From assembly GCF_958298935.1 (NCBI RefSeq), contig NC_084932.1:7481501-7545500 (forward strand): a DNA stretch of 64,000 bases, given 5' to 3'. The translations under genes were made by a program, and so were the position numbers. Origin of the DNA: Phragmites australis (taxonomy: Eukaryota > Streptophyta > Magnoliopsida > Poales > Poaceae). Position 1 is the first letter of the stretch, and every line of letters begins with the position of its first letter. A model generated the notes under the pieces. It had not been told where the DNA came from. It searched no databases and saw only the letters and a list, made by a program, of their open reading frames with translations. This document shows, piece after piece, positions 1 through 11,435 of this stretch.

Positions 1-1067
1 TTTGTGATTTTACTTTCATAGGTAGCATTATTGCATAACCTAGGTCTTGGTACCCTTGCATACTTTACCATGCCCGTGTGATTTGCGCACTACTCTTGTA
101 CTCACCCTCACCCTTGCTTAAACCCAGTTCAGAGCAAGGAAATGAGTATGTATGGAAGACCAGGCCGAGTTTGAGTTCTTTTCTAATAATGGAATAAAAC
201 TATCCTAGTCTTTACATCCGAAGATGTACCAAGCTACGAGTTCTTATTGGTAGATGATCCTACGTTCTAGGGTGTTCCTATCCTCAAGCATAACTGGGCG
301 TTCTTTTGCTATTTAAGTTGTAGTTGCGTAAGTCTTTCGGGTCTATGTACCCATTTGAAGTTGGTCAGCCATGTGCTGAGGCTGTAATATTTGCGTTTCA
401 AACCTACTTTGTTAATGTATCTATCGTGCTTGCTTGTGAATACTCATTCTGAGCGCAACTGATCTTGGTTGATTTCGACGGGTCTTGCTTCTGCGGGAGA
501 CGGGCCCGTCACACAGAAAACAAAACAACGATTCACCATGCATGGACACAACGATTGCAGCTTTCATCAGATAGTTCATAATGAGAACCTGAGTTACCTG
601 CCTAGGTGAACAACCTCTCCCAAGAAAAATGATAAACATCGTGAACACGAAGCCACAGTGGGGTCAAGACTGAGAGAAACACCGGCCCTTTCATCTCCAC
701 GAACCAAGCTCCATACAATTCTTTTGCGAATAAAATAAAATTTTGATCCATTCAGTTCTGATATTTGCATGTTGCTCAAATCAACGGGTCGATTGGAAGA
801 AGAGGGGGGGGGGGGGGGGGATCGAAAAGAAACGGCAAAAGAGTAAGCTGACATCGAACCGAAGCTTCCACCTGGAGAAGTCTGAAGTCCCTCTCGACAA
901 CCACCGCGACGCTGAACACGGACTGCACCGTCGTCACAAGCAGCTTGTTCGGATACTAATCGTATCTCAGGATTGGAGCCTACATATACACACATAATTA
1001 AAGATAGCACTTAGAATTACAGAATGTAAGCGATAGAAAATCCTGATCTGAAAATATGTAAAATGGA
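1..1067. other. Non-coding, no recognisable feature
   Basis: I see no conserved protein, RNA gene or element terminus. A 17-base G run lies at about 804-820. The short open frames lack recognisable domains and carry no supporting splice or start context. Confidence 0.5.
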
Positions 1068-1083
1068 TAACAAGGAAGGTAAC

Positions 1084-1521
1084 AATCGATTGGGGAAAAT
1101 TTCAGTGCAAACCAATTCTTTGGTGCAAATTGTGAAAACTCTCTAAAAAATATGTTTAGATGCACTGAAAAAATCGAAAAAAAATCACACATGTACATAA
1201 GAGGGTGACACACATGCATATAAAAATTCAAGTCTAAACTCTTTTTAGTTCATGAGATATAAAAATGACAAATCGGATTTACATGAGGGGTGATACTGAT
1301 TTTTGTCATTTTTATCTTTTTCTTCCATATTTGTCATTTTTATATCTCATGAATTAAAAAGAGTTAAGCCTTGAATTTTTATATGCATGTGTGTCACTCT
1401 CTTATGTACATGTGTGATTTTTTTCCAATTTTTTTAGTGTATCTAAACATGTTTTTTTAGAGAGTTTTCACGATTTGCACCGAAAAATTAGTTTGCACTG
1501 AAATTTCCCCCCAATCGATTT
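1084..1521. repeat. Foldback element: two ~190-bp inverted arms with ~55-bp loop
   Basis: Bases 1084-1273 are closely reverse-complementary to 1329-1521. Both outer ends read AATCGATTGGGG inward, and both inner ends read ATTTGTCATTTTTATATC or its complement. A 24-bp near-perfect direct repeat beginning TAACAAGGAAGGT lies at 1068-1091 and again at 1531-1554, overlapping the left arm edge and flanking the right arm. The structure suggests a foldback-type MITE or an inverted duplication. A transcript through it would form a long hairpin. No canonical TSD length could be fixed. Confidence 0.75.
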
Positions 1522-1554
1522 ACTTGCAAGTAACAAGGAAGGTGACAATTGATT

Positions 1555-2717
1555 TTCTGGCAAGTCAATACTAACAGACCTGCATGACGATCCATAGAGA
1601 CCATGCCATGTTGGCAAGGACCATAAAGAACGTCCATTTGATCCATGTTGCTGCTGAGCCTGAAGTGTGAGAGGCGAAGGCACGGTGATGATTGACGGGG
1701 ATTAGCGACGGCCCGGCATAGAAGAAACTCCGGCGAGGCTGAGCGCTACACCGGTGACCTTGGCTATGCCTGAAGAACTCCAGCTTCACGTCCATATATG
1801 TATGACCGTAACTGCTACTTGCATAAATAGCTTTATACTGCTAGCTAGATAATGCAAATTAATGCAGCCAGTGCTCCAGTTGAAATGTTGAATTTTTACT
1901 TGTAATAGTGGTCGGCTAAGGATCACTGAAAAAGTTTTTAGAAAATGCAAAATCAATTCCGACCTCTGGACGATCATTGAGCAAGCTAGTAATACGGCGG
2001 TACCTCAGCTGCAGTGCCAGGAAGAAGGTGACGCAGGAAGTGAGTTGTCTGTTGCTGAAACCACGGTTGCAGATGTGTGCTTGAGGCTTACCTGGTACAG
2101 ACTTAAGCTCATTATCCATAAAACAGAAACAAAGGGACTGATTTGATTGCTCTCCTGTTTTTGTTCTCTGGAAGAAGAAAAAAGCGCACGCGCCAGTGAA
2201 CATGAATACAAGCATCTATACCCGACAAGGCACGCAAGAAGAGCATCAAGAGCAGCCGATATGACATGGATCGCGCAATTTCCTACAAATTAAACAGATC
2301 CATATATCTATTTCAGCAAACATTAGGAGGGATGAGAGAGGAATCTCTCCAGCTACCTTGGTTACTCGAATCAATCTCCGATTTTTCAGCCGAAATTTTG
2401 AAACAAAATTTGAAAATTGGCATGATTTCTTATAAATTTGCACAACCATTTATTGTATAATTACCGTCCTACAACCTTCAAATAACTTTGTCTAAAACAA
2501 GAAATAGAGGAACTCTAGCCATGCAAAATCCTTGCATGAGCAGGCCCCGCTGACGGATTTTGATTTCAGTGCACACTCGTTTCGCTCACGTTTAAGTTTT
2601 TTATTTAACTCTTGATTTTATTTGAAGGTATAAAAGTGATCCAAAAATTTTAAACGTATTTATGAGCAAACTAGTGCTCACTAGCAAACCAGATCCAAAA
2701 AGACTAAGCCAATATTT
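1555..2717. other. Non-coding, nothing recognised
   Basis: I see no domain-bearing frame and no element terminus that I can support. Confidence 0.45.
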
Positions 2718-2880
2718 AATTAAAATTCTCCAAAGAAGTCTACTTTTGTAACTTCAAGCAATTTTTTATGCCTTAAATAAATTCTCAAAAATTAGAAAAA
2801 AATCACTAATATTCTTATCATATGATGTACTAATTAATAAAAATATTTTTAATTTTGGATTATTTGGTGAAAAAGTAAAT
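2718..2880. repeat. AT-rich dispersed repeat, copy 1 (partner at 60211-60374)
   Basis: The segment aligns by eye with 60211-60374 in the same orientation. Shared blocks include AAAATTCTC, GCCTTAAATAAA, ACTAATATTCTT, ATATGATG and GGTGAAAAAGT. The family is unknown to me. It is probably an old non-coding transposon remnant. Confidence 0.6.
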
Positions 2881-4829
2881 TGCTTTGTAATACTCTATTT
2901 ATATATATTTTTACCATTTTGTATAATATTCTCATACAGACAATCCAATATAATCTTTTCTAAATCAGTCTAAACATATACAGTCAACCAAACAAACTCA
3001 GATTAAGTCTACTAGCGACCCGGCCCTAAAATGCCTTCGCATGCTAAAATGCCCAAAAGTGCATCTCCAGCAACTACGACCCCACGTCAGCGCTTCTCCA
3101 GCTGTTGGCAGATCAGCTTGCAATTTTTATGCTCTGAACCAGGATTGGTCTCATTTCGATAGATGGGGCTGGGGACCTGCCCTGGTAAATCTAGAACGGA
3201 AATTTGGGGGAACAGGGGAGGCTGAATTAGCTTGCATGGAATCCTGAACAAAACTGCATCACTAATAAGGATGATGACTGACGAGTATTGCAGTTGCAAC
3301 TCTGTTCTATCTCAATGAGAATTCTAGAATAGACTCAAACATCAGCTTTAGCAAACAAATGGACTTCTTTTATTCTATTTAAGAAGTAGCTTGGCTAAAT
3401 TGCCCATCTCTAGGCATATTGTGAGTTCAGCTGGCCACAAACAGGATAAGGAACTCAAGAGGTTATGCTCTAATCCTAGAATATCTGCAAATGTGTCCTG
3501 TTAACCATTTTGTTAATCTTCAGGTCAAGATGCTGATATTTGTTGTCTTCTGTAGCTTTCAAGCACAATGAGATATGATTATATGAACACATCAGCCATT
3601 ATTTTATTTGTTTGTTGTCAAATATATCAACAATCAGTAGCACAAAATTTTCCACATAATAATACGGTTCATAAGTAATTAACAGTAGGCTATTTGTGCC
3701 TCATATTGTGTCATTATGTGCCATGCATCAAGATCATACTGCTTGAGATGTATTCCTAATTAATACATCTGTTGAGATACATAGAAGATCTAGATGCGTG
3801 CACAACTACAGACTAGTTCTGAAAATACTACGGCATTTTCAGATATATTGTTTGGTGAATGGCATTGTCTGAATATGTTAGTTTTGTTGGCTGGTTTGAT
3901 ATGGCTGCGCTTCTGAATATAATCGGTAGTAGAGCTGGTAGTTATATTCAATATCGTGCTTTCGTTGGATGGTTCAATCAAAGCAGTTTCAGTTCACATG
4001 ATTAATGCAAATTAAGTCTTGACATGGTGTGCAATTGGATCAATTTTTGTGAGCTTTGGCGATGATTCTAGCGTAGCTTTTGTAGGTACTGAGATTGTTC
4101 TGCAAAATTATAAATAATTCACCGATCTTCATGTATCTGTGTTTGCAGCTTACCATATGCTGTCTGTCTCAATTTCTTCAGGCCAACTATGAATTAGACA
4201 TTGGATCAAAATGCTTTCAGTTAGTTGGGCTAGCTGGTTTGATATGGTCGCACCTCTAAATATTACTGGTTTGTGCAGTTCTGTGCATAGTATATCTGTT
4301 AGATAGGAAATTCCGGTCAATGCAAATGGAAGTATGAAACATGCATATTTTTTCTCACGATAGCTACAAAAGTTGGATCTGCTGATTTATAGCCGTTAGA
4401 AATATAGTTATTGAAAATATAGTCGTTACAAATATATGGTTAGTTACAAGAAATTATTAAAATATATAAGAGTGAAATATGAAGGACGAAATCTAGATAG
4501 TCTGTTAGAGTACGAACAGATATAAAAAGAGAATTTTTTTATGGGTACTCCATATGAAGATACGGAGGGTGCAATTTAGCTACTTTTCTAGAGATGCTCT
4601 AAGTGGCCAAAAAAGAGCCACACCATGTTTAATTTTCATCATACAAAACAAAGCCCACATTAAGGAAAAAAGTTTCAGCCCGGTATATCTGATATATCCG
4701 GTTTAGCGGATCTACCAATGGACCCGGTAGGAAAAAATATCATGTTTACCAGTATTTTATTTGAATTTTGGCCCAGTATTTCCAATAAATCATGTTTACC
4801 GGTGACCTCTAGTAAATTTTATTTACTGG
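2881..4829. other. Non-coding, with a small local duplication
   Basis: No gene is supported. A GGCTGGTTTGATATGG-like phrase followed by related sequence occurs at about 3890 and again at about 4230, suggesting an old local duplication. Sequence just before 4829 is the target-site side of the outer LTR element. Confidence 0.4.
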
Positions 4830-5070
4830 TATTGGAGGAAAGACCTAGGTCTACAAATGAGCCCATATAACAAAATAACAGATACAAAGATCCAAGAGTC
4901 TCCTTGTAATATTTGTACCCACCAAGGGTTGAAAAGTAAATTTCACCTCTCCCCCTCACATATATAAAGAACCCATGATTTCAAGAGGTGGTTGATTCCT
5001 CCCATCTCCACTCCTCTCTCTTTACCTAGAGTGAACCCCTTCGGTACTGTAGACGGGAATTGTTTCAATA
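4830..5070 (+). repeat. 5' LTR of the outer element
   Basis: This begins TATTGG, probably a decayed TGTTGG, and ends CAATA, probably a decayed CAACA. A TATATAAAG promoter-like box is shared with the 3' copy. Shared blocks with 25755-25992 include ACAAATGAGC, CATATAACAAAA, TAATATTTGTA, TATATAAAGAAC and GGAATTGTT. Confidence 0.75.
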
Positions 5071-5072
5071 GT

Positions 5073-5089
5073 TGGCGCTGTCTGTGGGG
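5073..5089 (+). promoter_or_regulatory. Primer-binding site of the outer element
   Basis: TGGCGCTGTCTGTGGGG starts two bases after the 5' LTR. It resembles the TGGCGCC-type sites of many grass gypsy-class elements, which pair with the 3' end of a tRNA (Asp-like). The match is degenerate, so the primer identity is uncertain. Confidence 0.55.
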
Positions 5090-5139
5090 ATCTGATTCTA
5101 AAGAGTGAGAAGACATTTGGACCAGACATGTTTCACGAG

Positions 5140-5520
5140 GAGGCCTTCGTATAAGGAGGCCGACCTTCGTACAAGAGACATCTTTCATACAGTGGAGGTC
5201 TTCGTTGAAAACAACGATTTGTCAAGCCTTAGTCGAGGAAAAGGATCCTTCCGTTAGGACTTTGTCCCAAAAAAAAGGACTTCGTCCCAAAAAAAAAGGA
5301 CTCGTTAGGCCTTCGTCGAAAAACAACTCTTTATCAGGATTTCGTCGAGGAAGACTTCATTAGGCATTCATCAGGGAACAACTCTTCATCACGCCTTCAT
5401 TAGCGAAAAGGACTTCGTCATGTCTTCGTCTGGAAAAAGGACAAGCCCTTGTCGATATTGAGGAGCAACCCTTCCTCAAGCCTTTATCGGGAAACACCTT
5501 TCGCGGGCTTTCGTCATGAA
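5140..5520. repeat. Degenerate TTCGTC-rich phrase array in the outer element
   Basis: Irregular repetition of phrases such as GGCCTTCGTC, GGACTTCGTC and GAAAAAGGAC occurs about every 30-45 bp. It is non-coding. The same CCTTCG-rich style recurs on the other side of the Mutator insertion (21.2-23.6 kb), which supports both pieces being one interrupted element. Confidence 0.55.
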
Positions 5521-6119
5521 CAACCTTTCGTACAAGAGGTACTACCGACGGCCGTGGCATAAAAGTTTGAAGCCATGCGAGCTTCGAATCTTGGACTTTG
5601 TGGGCAGCCACATGTGTTTTTCTGTTACTGTCTTTGCTAGAAAATACATTTTTTATGTTTGCTATATTGCAACTATCTCACTTCTGGTCGCACGCAGCAG
5701 ATAGTTCGTTAATGAGATTGCCTTAGCTTCGGCACATTGGCACGAGCGTTGCTAATCAGTTTGCAGCTTCAAGCCATACATATTTACATGCTCGTATAAG
5801 TACGAGAACTAGCCTATTAGGACTTCCCTCATCAATACTGTACTACTATGCAGGGTGGAATCGGCGCGCTCTCAGCCCCTCTCCCTCGCTGTAGCTCCTG
5901 TGCTGACAATTAGACCCTGCCACTTCATTTCCTGGTCAGCGGAACGGCATGTTTCAGTGAGTTCTGGTACTTACAAGTCTTCAGGGTATAAAAAAAAACA
6001 GGCCGCGAGCTCAGACAAGCACCAGAAATAAGAAAACGTACTGGAGCTACTGTATCGTATAGCCATGACACCAAATATTGTATGAGAAAACACTGTGTCG
6101 TATAGTAACTAATGTTCTC

Positions 6120-6545
6120 AGATATTTAGCAAAAAACTTTATTCCATTTTAAAAAATCAACAAAATATCTCGCTTATTTATTTCCTCATATACGTATGTC
6201 CAGATAAAATCTAGCATTTTCCTCTAAAAACTTTAGTCACCGGCGAAAAAAATCTCACTTATTTATTTCCTCATACACGTACGTCTAGATAAAATCCAAT
6301 GTTTCCCTCCGGAAACTTTAGCCGCTGGCGGAAACTTTAATCGTCGGCAAAAAAACCCCGTGACCTTATTTTTCAAATTAATATTTCTCTCATTTATTCC
6401 TTCATGCATGTGAGACAAATAAAATCTAGTGTTTTCCTCCGAAAACTCCAGGCACTAGCCAAAAAAAACACTGCTACCTCATTTTTCAAATTAATACTTC
6501 TGACCTGTTACTAGCCACCGGCCAAAAAAATCCTCGCCACCTCTT
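6120..6545. repeat. Diverged ~120-bp tandem repeat units
   Basis: Three to four units share the order: TTATTTCCTCATACACGTACG-like, then AGATAAAATC, then a TTTCCTCCGAAAACT-like block, then a CCGGC-AAAAAAA block. The repetition is seen directly. No coding sense was found. Confidence 0.6.
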
Positions 6546-7044
6546 TCTTCTATATTCCTCTCACGTTCTCGCTCCATTTCAACTCCCACTTTGCGTGAGT
6601 TCAAAGACTCTTACTCTTACCGAGTAGCAAAGTCGTTGAACCGATCAGTTGGGTGTGCTTTTCGTCAGCTCTCTCTTCAGCCTCACGGTGTTCCTCCCCG
6701 ACTCTCTCTCGGCCTGCGGGCGCAAAGAAGATTTTTTTTGGTAATTTCTTCGTGTCAAAATTCCGGATCTGCTTCCCTCACCATTGACAATTCATAATTA
6801 AAAACAATAATGATAAAAACTAGATAAAAAAATTACACGGATGTCAGTTTATCAGCTTTACACATAAATACCCAACAACAAAAGAACGCATAATGGATGC
6901 ATGGCCCTTGACGTATTAAATAAAAGTTATAATCACAACATTTCAATAAGTGTGTCCGTAACAAAAAACAAAAACAAAAAAAGATCAATTTTACTTTTCA
7001 AATACAGCTTAGAAATTATATAATATTTTATTAATACATTTAGT

Positions 7045-7080
7045 CGAAACGAGCGCAGCAACGGACGCCATTCTACCTAG
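7045..7080 (+). mobile_element. Probable Helitron 3' terminus
   Basis: The segment contains GAGCGCAGCAACGGACGCC, ends CTAG at 7080 and is followed by T. This matches the plant Helitron signature: a short GC-rich CGCAGCAACG-type motif a few bases before a terminal CTRR, inserted between A and T. The matching TC 5' end was not identified, so the element length is unknown. Confidence 0.4.
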
Positions 7081-7280
7081 TATTATTCTATATTAGAAGG
7101 CATCATCCACGCTGCAGTTTTTCGCTTTCCTGCCGACGAAGCAGGCTAAAAGGACATCACTTTGTTTTAGCGCTAGTTCGCTGGCAGCTGTTCATCTGCG
7201 TCCTGCTTTTTTTTTTTACTAACATGCACAGTGCACAGGTAAGGGCCTTCATCGACCCTTCGAACAGGCCTTCGGCTAGC

Positions 7281-7545
7281 GAACATTTTTATTTTTATAT
7301 TTTTTTAATTAAAAATTTAAATAAATAGATTTCTTATAAATTTTTTTAAAAAAACTAGACGTCTGCAGCCCTCTGAGAGGGTAGTTAGACCTGCTAATCG
7401 CTCCCTGGGAGGGCGGGTGGTCTAACCGCCCCCTCAGAGGGCGGCAAGGGGGTTAACCGCCCTCTCAAGGGGCGGGTAGGGCCTGTGAGGGCGGTTAGCA
7501 GCCTAGCTGCCCTTTGAGGGGGCGGTAATGGTATTTTTTTTTTGA
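7281..7545. repeat. Left terminal and subterminal inverted region of the MULE
   Basis: The AT-rich terminal part (7281-7350) pairs with 21060-21137. Inside it is a GC-rich segment with several palindromes of the form CCGCCCTCTC-AAGGGGCGG, spaced about 25-40 bp apart. Such subterminal arrays are candidate transposase-binding or structural sites; that role is inferred. Confidence 0.8.
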
Positions 7546-7939
7546 AAATTGCAAATTTTTGTGTATTTCATCAAAATTTAAAATAGGGTATTTAGAAAAT
7601 TTGGAATTAAAAATATGAAGAGGAGTGAAAACGTTATACTAAGGAATCGAGAATTTGGAGTAGGTTACGTAATATTCGGAGAATAAAAAATCAGTAATTG
7701 TGAACAAATTGTATATGTGAAGTACTCGCAGCATATTACGTGGGTATGAGGTGCGAACGACGACAAACATAATATTAAATATAGGGTGAAAATATTACAT
7801 AAGCCTGTAACCACGACGACACGACGAGAAAAAGAAGGTGGCATGTACGGTTTGCACTAAGACCTACTTATTAGTGCGCCGCTTCTAATCATAACATGCC
7901 TTAGGAAGTGAAATTATGTCGGGTTACATTAGATACTCT
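7546..7939. other. Non-coding MULE interior, downstream of the GRF-finger gene
   Basis: AT-rich, with no open frame that I trust. It presumably holds the 3'UTR of the minus-strand gene ending at 7940. Confidence 0.4.
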
Positions 7940-8542
7940 CTACTGAGTGCATCTAGGATATTTTCCCTTTCGGAGGGCATCGGGACCTGCCGCCTTAGCA
8001 CGGTGGGCCCTCTCCCGCTTCCTTGCCCTCTCAGCCTCCCGAGCCTGAGCCATAGTATGATCGTGCGCCTCCTTCTTCATACGCTCTTCTTCCTTCCGCT
8101 TTAGGCGAAGTTCCTCTTGCTATTGCTCGTACTCCCGACATGCGTAAGCTTCCCTTCTCCACCTCATGTTCATGTCGACCCACTACTTCTGTTCCTCATT
8201 TTGCTCATTGTCGAGCCATTGAATAAAATCACAGAGCGGTGGGGGGGAGGGGGACTGAACAAATAGAACAAGATGAGCGGTTAGTAAAACAGGGTGCAAA
8301 ATCGGCAGAGATGTGGCTAATATATGTTGTTATACCGGTGGATACTCATATGTTCCATGTTGAGACTTGTCATATTCGTAGTTGGCACATATGAAGAAGC
8401 GCAGCCCATAGGTGTATGAGATGTCCTGCGACTCGCGGAGCCTGCAAAGGTCACCACAGAAGTACATCGGTGGTTCGATACCTTGAGGGATGAAAATCCC
8501 CCAATGTTTCTTTGGTGGGTTTGGTGGAGCTAAAGAAGACAT
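7940..8542 (-). pseudogene. GRF-type zinc-finger and coiled-coil protein of the MULE (decayed)
   Basis: Exon 1 (8336-8542) starts MSSLAPPNPPKKHWG and contains a compact cysteine motif, PPMYFCGDLCRLRES, then YGLRFFICANYEYD. This matches the C-x-CG...GRxFxxCxNY layout of GRF zinc fingers. A GTATAA donor at 8335 and a TTGTTCAG acceptor at 8255 give an 81-nt intron that keeps frame. Exon 2 (7940-8254) continues SPSPPPPLCDFIQWLDNEQ and then a highly charged, Arg/Glu/Lys-rich probable coiled coil ending KYPRCTQ. Two in-frame TAG stops lie early in exon 2 (around residues 30 and 50 of that exon), so the protein is broken. GRF fingers bind nucleic acid in other proteins; a role in transposition is inference. 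It lies directly downstream of the PMD gene on the same strand and could be its last part or a separate gene. Confidence 0.7.
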
Positions 8543-8660
8543 TGCACTTGAGATATCTGAGAAATGAGTGATGCATCAACGTATGGAGATTCGGCTATTT
8601 ATGGTTGGGGGAGGCAGGAGCATTGGATTCGCTTTTGAAGAAAGGAGTGAGTGCATAGGC

Positions 8661-9287
8661 TCAGAGGGTCGCAGGAGCATTGGATTCCATCTTGAAGAAT
8701 GGGAAAGTTATGCCATTGACGATGGACAGAGATTTCATGTTTATTGGTACCTGTGTTGTCCGACGACGACGACACCACATCGAGGCCATGGTAGGCGCGT
8801 CCTCCTCCGGCTCGCCGTACCATTCCTCTGGGTATGCGGAGCGGTCCACCACTGGCCTGCCTATGCCAAACCGCTCGTAGGATCACAGTTGCAGAAGAAG
8901 TGGACACCCAGTAAAAGTGGCTAGTGGCTCCTTCTTTGTGCACGCGTTGCAGAGCGCCCAATACGTCGCAACAAAGACAACAGATGCCCAACTGAACTGC
9001 GGTACCTCCTCGCTAGCAGCATCCACTATCAACCTGGCGTACGACATAAACGTCCTCGCAACCATGTGGCCTTGGCCGCTGGTGAACATAACCCACCCAA
9101 ACAGCCAAAGCAGATAGGCCTCCAAATGCCTAGAGACCGAGTTTGCGTTGGACTGGGGGTGTATGTACGCCGGCTGCAAATATGACAGGTGTCCATAATG
9201 ATCATAACTAGATACTCGAATAGTAAATGAGAGGTTGTATTGTACCGAACCTGAAACTGTAGGATCCACTTCTTCATTGGCCCTCGT
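8661..9287 (-). pseudogene. PMD (plant mobile domain) protein, 3' part
   Basis: This continues the PMD reading frame after the copia insertion. It starts with a short piece (9251-9287) encoding MKKWILQFQ, then a GT-AG intron (9174-9250), then an exon from 9173 down. That exon encodes PAYIHPQSNANSVSRHLEAY, WLFGWVMF and ATYWALCNACTKKE, the conserved helical core of the PMD (aminotransferase-like mobile domain) family. A TGA at 8883-8885 falls where a Trp is expected, before SYERFGIGRP. The frame then runs to 8661. PMD proteins occur both as silencing factors in plants (MAIN/MAIL1 type) and inside Mutator-class elements; the location inside a MULE makes this the transposon version. The exact C-terminus is uncertain because a repeated AGGAGCATTGGATTC phrase at about 8615-8690 suggests local rearrangement. 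Confidence 0.8.
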
Positions 9288-10031
9288 TGTTGGTGATATG
9301 CCCTAGAGGCGATCGAGTTTGCGGATTGGATCAGCTAATAGGCTTTAATGCTGATTAAAGGTCCATTAGGGTTTAGAGTCATAATGGGTTTTAATGTTGA
9401 TTAAAGGCCCATTGGCGTGCTCTATATAAGAATAGGCAGGGGCCAAGGCGCATAGAGTTTTTTCGAAAAACAGATCTTGCCACCAAAAACCCTGGCCGCC
9501 TCCTATTCCCGAACTCCCTTCGAAACCCTAGCCGGGCGCGCGGTGTTAGCACACCGGCGCACGGCGATTCCATCCTTGTACGTGTGGATACCGTAGAGGC
9601 GCTGCTACTATTGCAGTGCTGATCTGCTCGGGAGTACTCGGGACGTGCTCGGGGGTGCTTGGGTCGTGCTTGGGGTGCTCGGGTCGTGCTCGGGGGTACT
9701 CGGGACGTGCTCGGGAGTGCTCGGGTCGTGCTCGGGATACTCGGGATGTGCTCGGGGGTACTCAGGACGTGCTCGGAGGTACTCGGGTTGTGCTCGGGAG
9801 TACTCGGGACGTACTCGCGAGTACTCGGAAGGTGCTCGGGACGTGCTCGGGACAAGGTTGACGATCGACTACTTGACGCGCACGACGTTGGATTGGTCTG
9901 CTCCAACTCTTCTTCCGTTGCACTGCTCGTCAAGTGGTAACGATTCATGATCCACTACTCGCATGGCTTTCTGGTTGAATGCGGTAGAGAAAATTTATTT
10001 TGTGCTAGCGTAGCCTACCCATTCCCCAACA
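9288..10031 (+). repeat. 5' LTR of the copia element
   Basis: 744 bp, TGTTGG to CCAACA. It contains a TCTATATAAG promoter-like box at about 9420 and a GC-rich minisatellite. Confidence 0.93.
9612..9856 (+). repeat. Minisatellite in the 5' LTR
   Basis: Repeats of about 18-21 bp on the theme GTGCTCGGGACGTGCTCGGG with interspersed GTACTCGG. Because unit length is mostly a multiple of three, all forward frames stay open. These spurious frames should not be called proteins. Confidence 0.9.
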
Positions 10032-10032
10032 G

Positions 10033-10044
10033 TGGTATCAGAGC
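10033..10044 (+). promoter_or_regulatory. Primer-binding site, tRNA-iMet type
   Basis: TGGTATCAGAGC begins two bases after the 5' LTR. This is complementary to the 3' end of initiator methionine tRNA, the usual primer for plant copia elements. Confidence 0.9.
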
Positions 10045-11435
10045 TATCCTGCGTAGTTTTCGATCTGGATCAGTCACATATAGAAGATATGTGATAGAAA
10101 TAGATTAGATCTATTGTTTTTCTGATCAGTTCATATGATGGATTGATCAATGCATGGTTGGTTTGGTGAATTAGAGATCGGATGAGATGCCAGTCGATGA
10201 AACCACATAGCCAAAAAGATTAGCTCGATCTCCCACCTGTTTTTGCGTGCGACTTGCCCCTACCGGCTGGAATCACCATCGGGGCTAACTGCGTGCATCG
10301 CGACATGGTCGGGAGAATAGCAGATCGAGATCGTGTGTGCAGTCATCGTTTCTGGAAAAACCTCACGCGATGATCAATGGGATTGATCTAATGGAAATTG
10401 AGGCATTATGAATGACTCGGAATTGGCTCGATACGATCGATCCGATGAGATTTTCATAGCGATTTCATAGATGCGATCTATGTACTTCCGAGAGGTTTTC
10501 AGGGCGCTACCCTGAAACCCGCGGGGACCGCCGTCGCATACACGCATAGATTGTTGTAATAACATGATCCCATCATGACATTAGAATTCGATTCTACGCT
10601 TAACTTGTTTTTGCAGAGAATGTTGTGACTGGTATGGCCTTATGATATATGATGCATGCGTGTAATTTTCATGGCCTGCGTGTCATGGTTAATTGCAGCC
10701 CAAGGCTGTCACGTTATTGTATAACGTCCTGCGTGTCGACTTGTGATGTTTCTTCTCATGTAATTTATCTAGTGCTATTAGGTGTAATAGACTAGAACAA
10801 GATCATAGAGATTTGAAGCATGATGACCCGGAGGACAGGAACCGTGGCGATGGAGATCACCATGTGAAGGGGCCATACTATGTCACAGTTAATATAATTG
10901 CCTGTGATGTTTTTATGTTCCTGTCATACTATTCTTTCATATTTTATATGTGGTGGATATGATTTTCATGATAGAGTAGTTTCCCTCAGAGAAATCAAGA
11001 GTAATTGATGCCCTTCCAATAGCTGCACCTACAAAGGTTTTGATCATTGTGTGGTAGGTCTGCCAAAGCAGAGTGCCATCATTTATCTTAACCAGTTAGA
11101 GTGGATGTCGGACATCCACACGTATAGTATTGGTTTACTTGATAAAGCTATCAAAACGGTTTTGGGCTTTGGGGCATGGTGTTGGGCGCCGAGGCATTCG
11201 ATGCCACCCAACAAACAAGAATCACATAGGGATGTGATTAGCAAGGCGTTGCTTACCTATGTCACTAAGTTTCTAGCAGTGATGCCAAAGCTCACTAGAA
11301 CTTAGTTGAATATGGATCTTGATCCTCTATATGTTGTTAGAGGGAAAACACATATAGTGGAGTATCTTTTGTTAAATTGTTTAATAGAAGATTCACATAG
11401 GCATAGTGCTGAACCTGCATTTTCTGTTGTAGATT
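10045..11435 (+). other. Untranslated leader of the copia element
   Basis: About 1.4 kb between primer site and first gag codon without a recognisable domain. It presumably contains the packaging signal. Confidence 0.6.

Noticed and set aside
804..820. G17 run (also near 50030, and a C run at 43821) as G-quadruplex regulators
   Set aside because: Isolated homopolymers with no nearby gene; length may also be affected by sequencing slippage.
8568..8924. Plus-strand 118-codon frame
   Set aside because: Antisense to the PMD exon, which has recognisable family motifs and intron boundaries on the minus strand.
9616..9950. Gly/Ser/Leu/Arg repeat proteins in three forward frames (also 16418-16795)
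   Set aside because: Product of the LTR minisatellite with unit length near a multiple of three; not genes.
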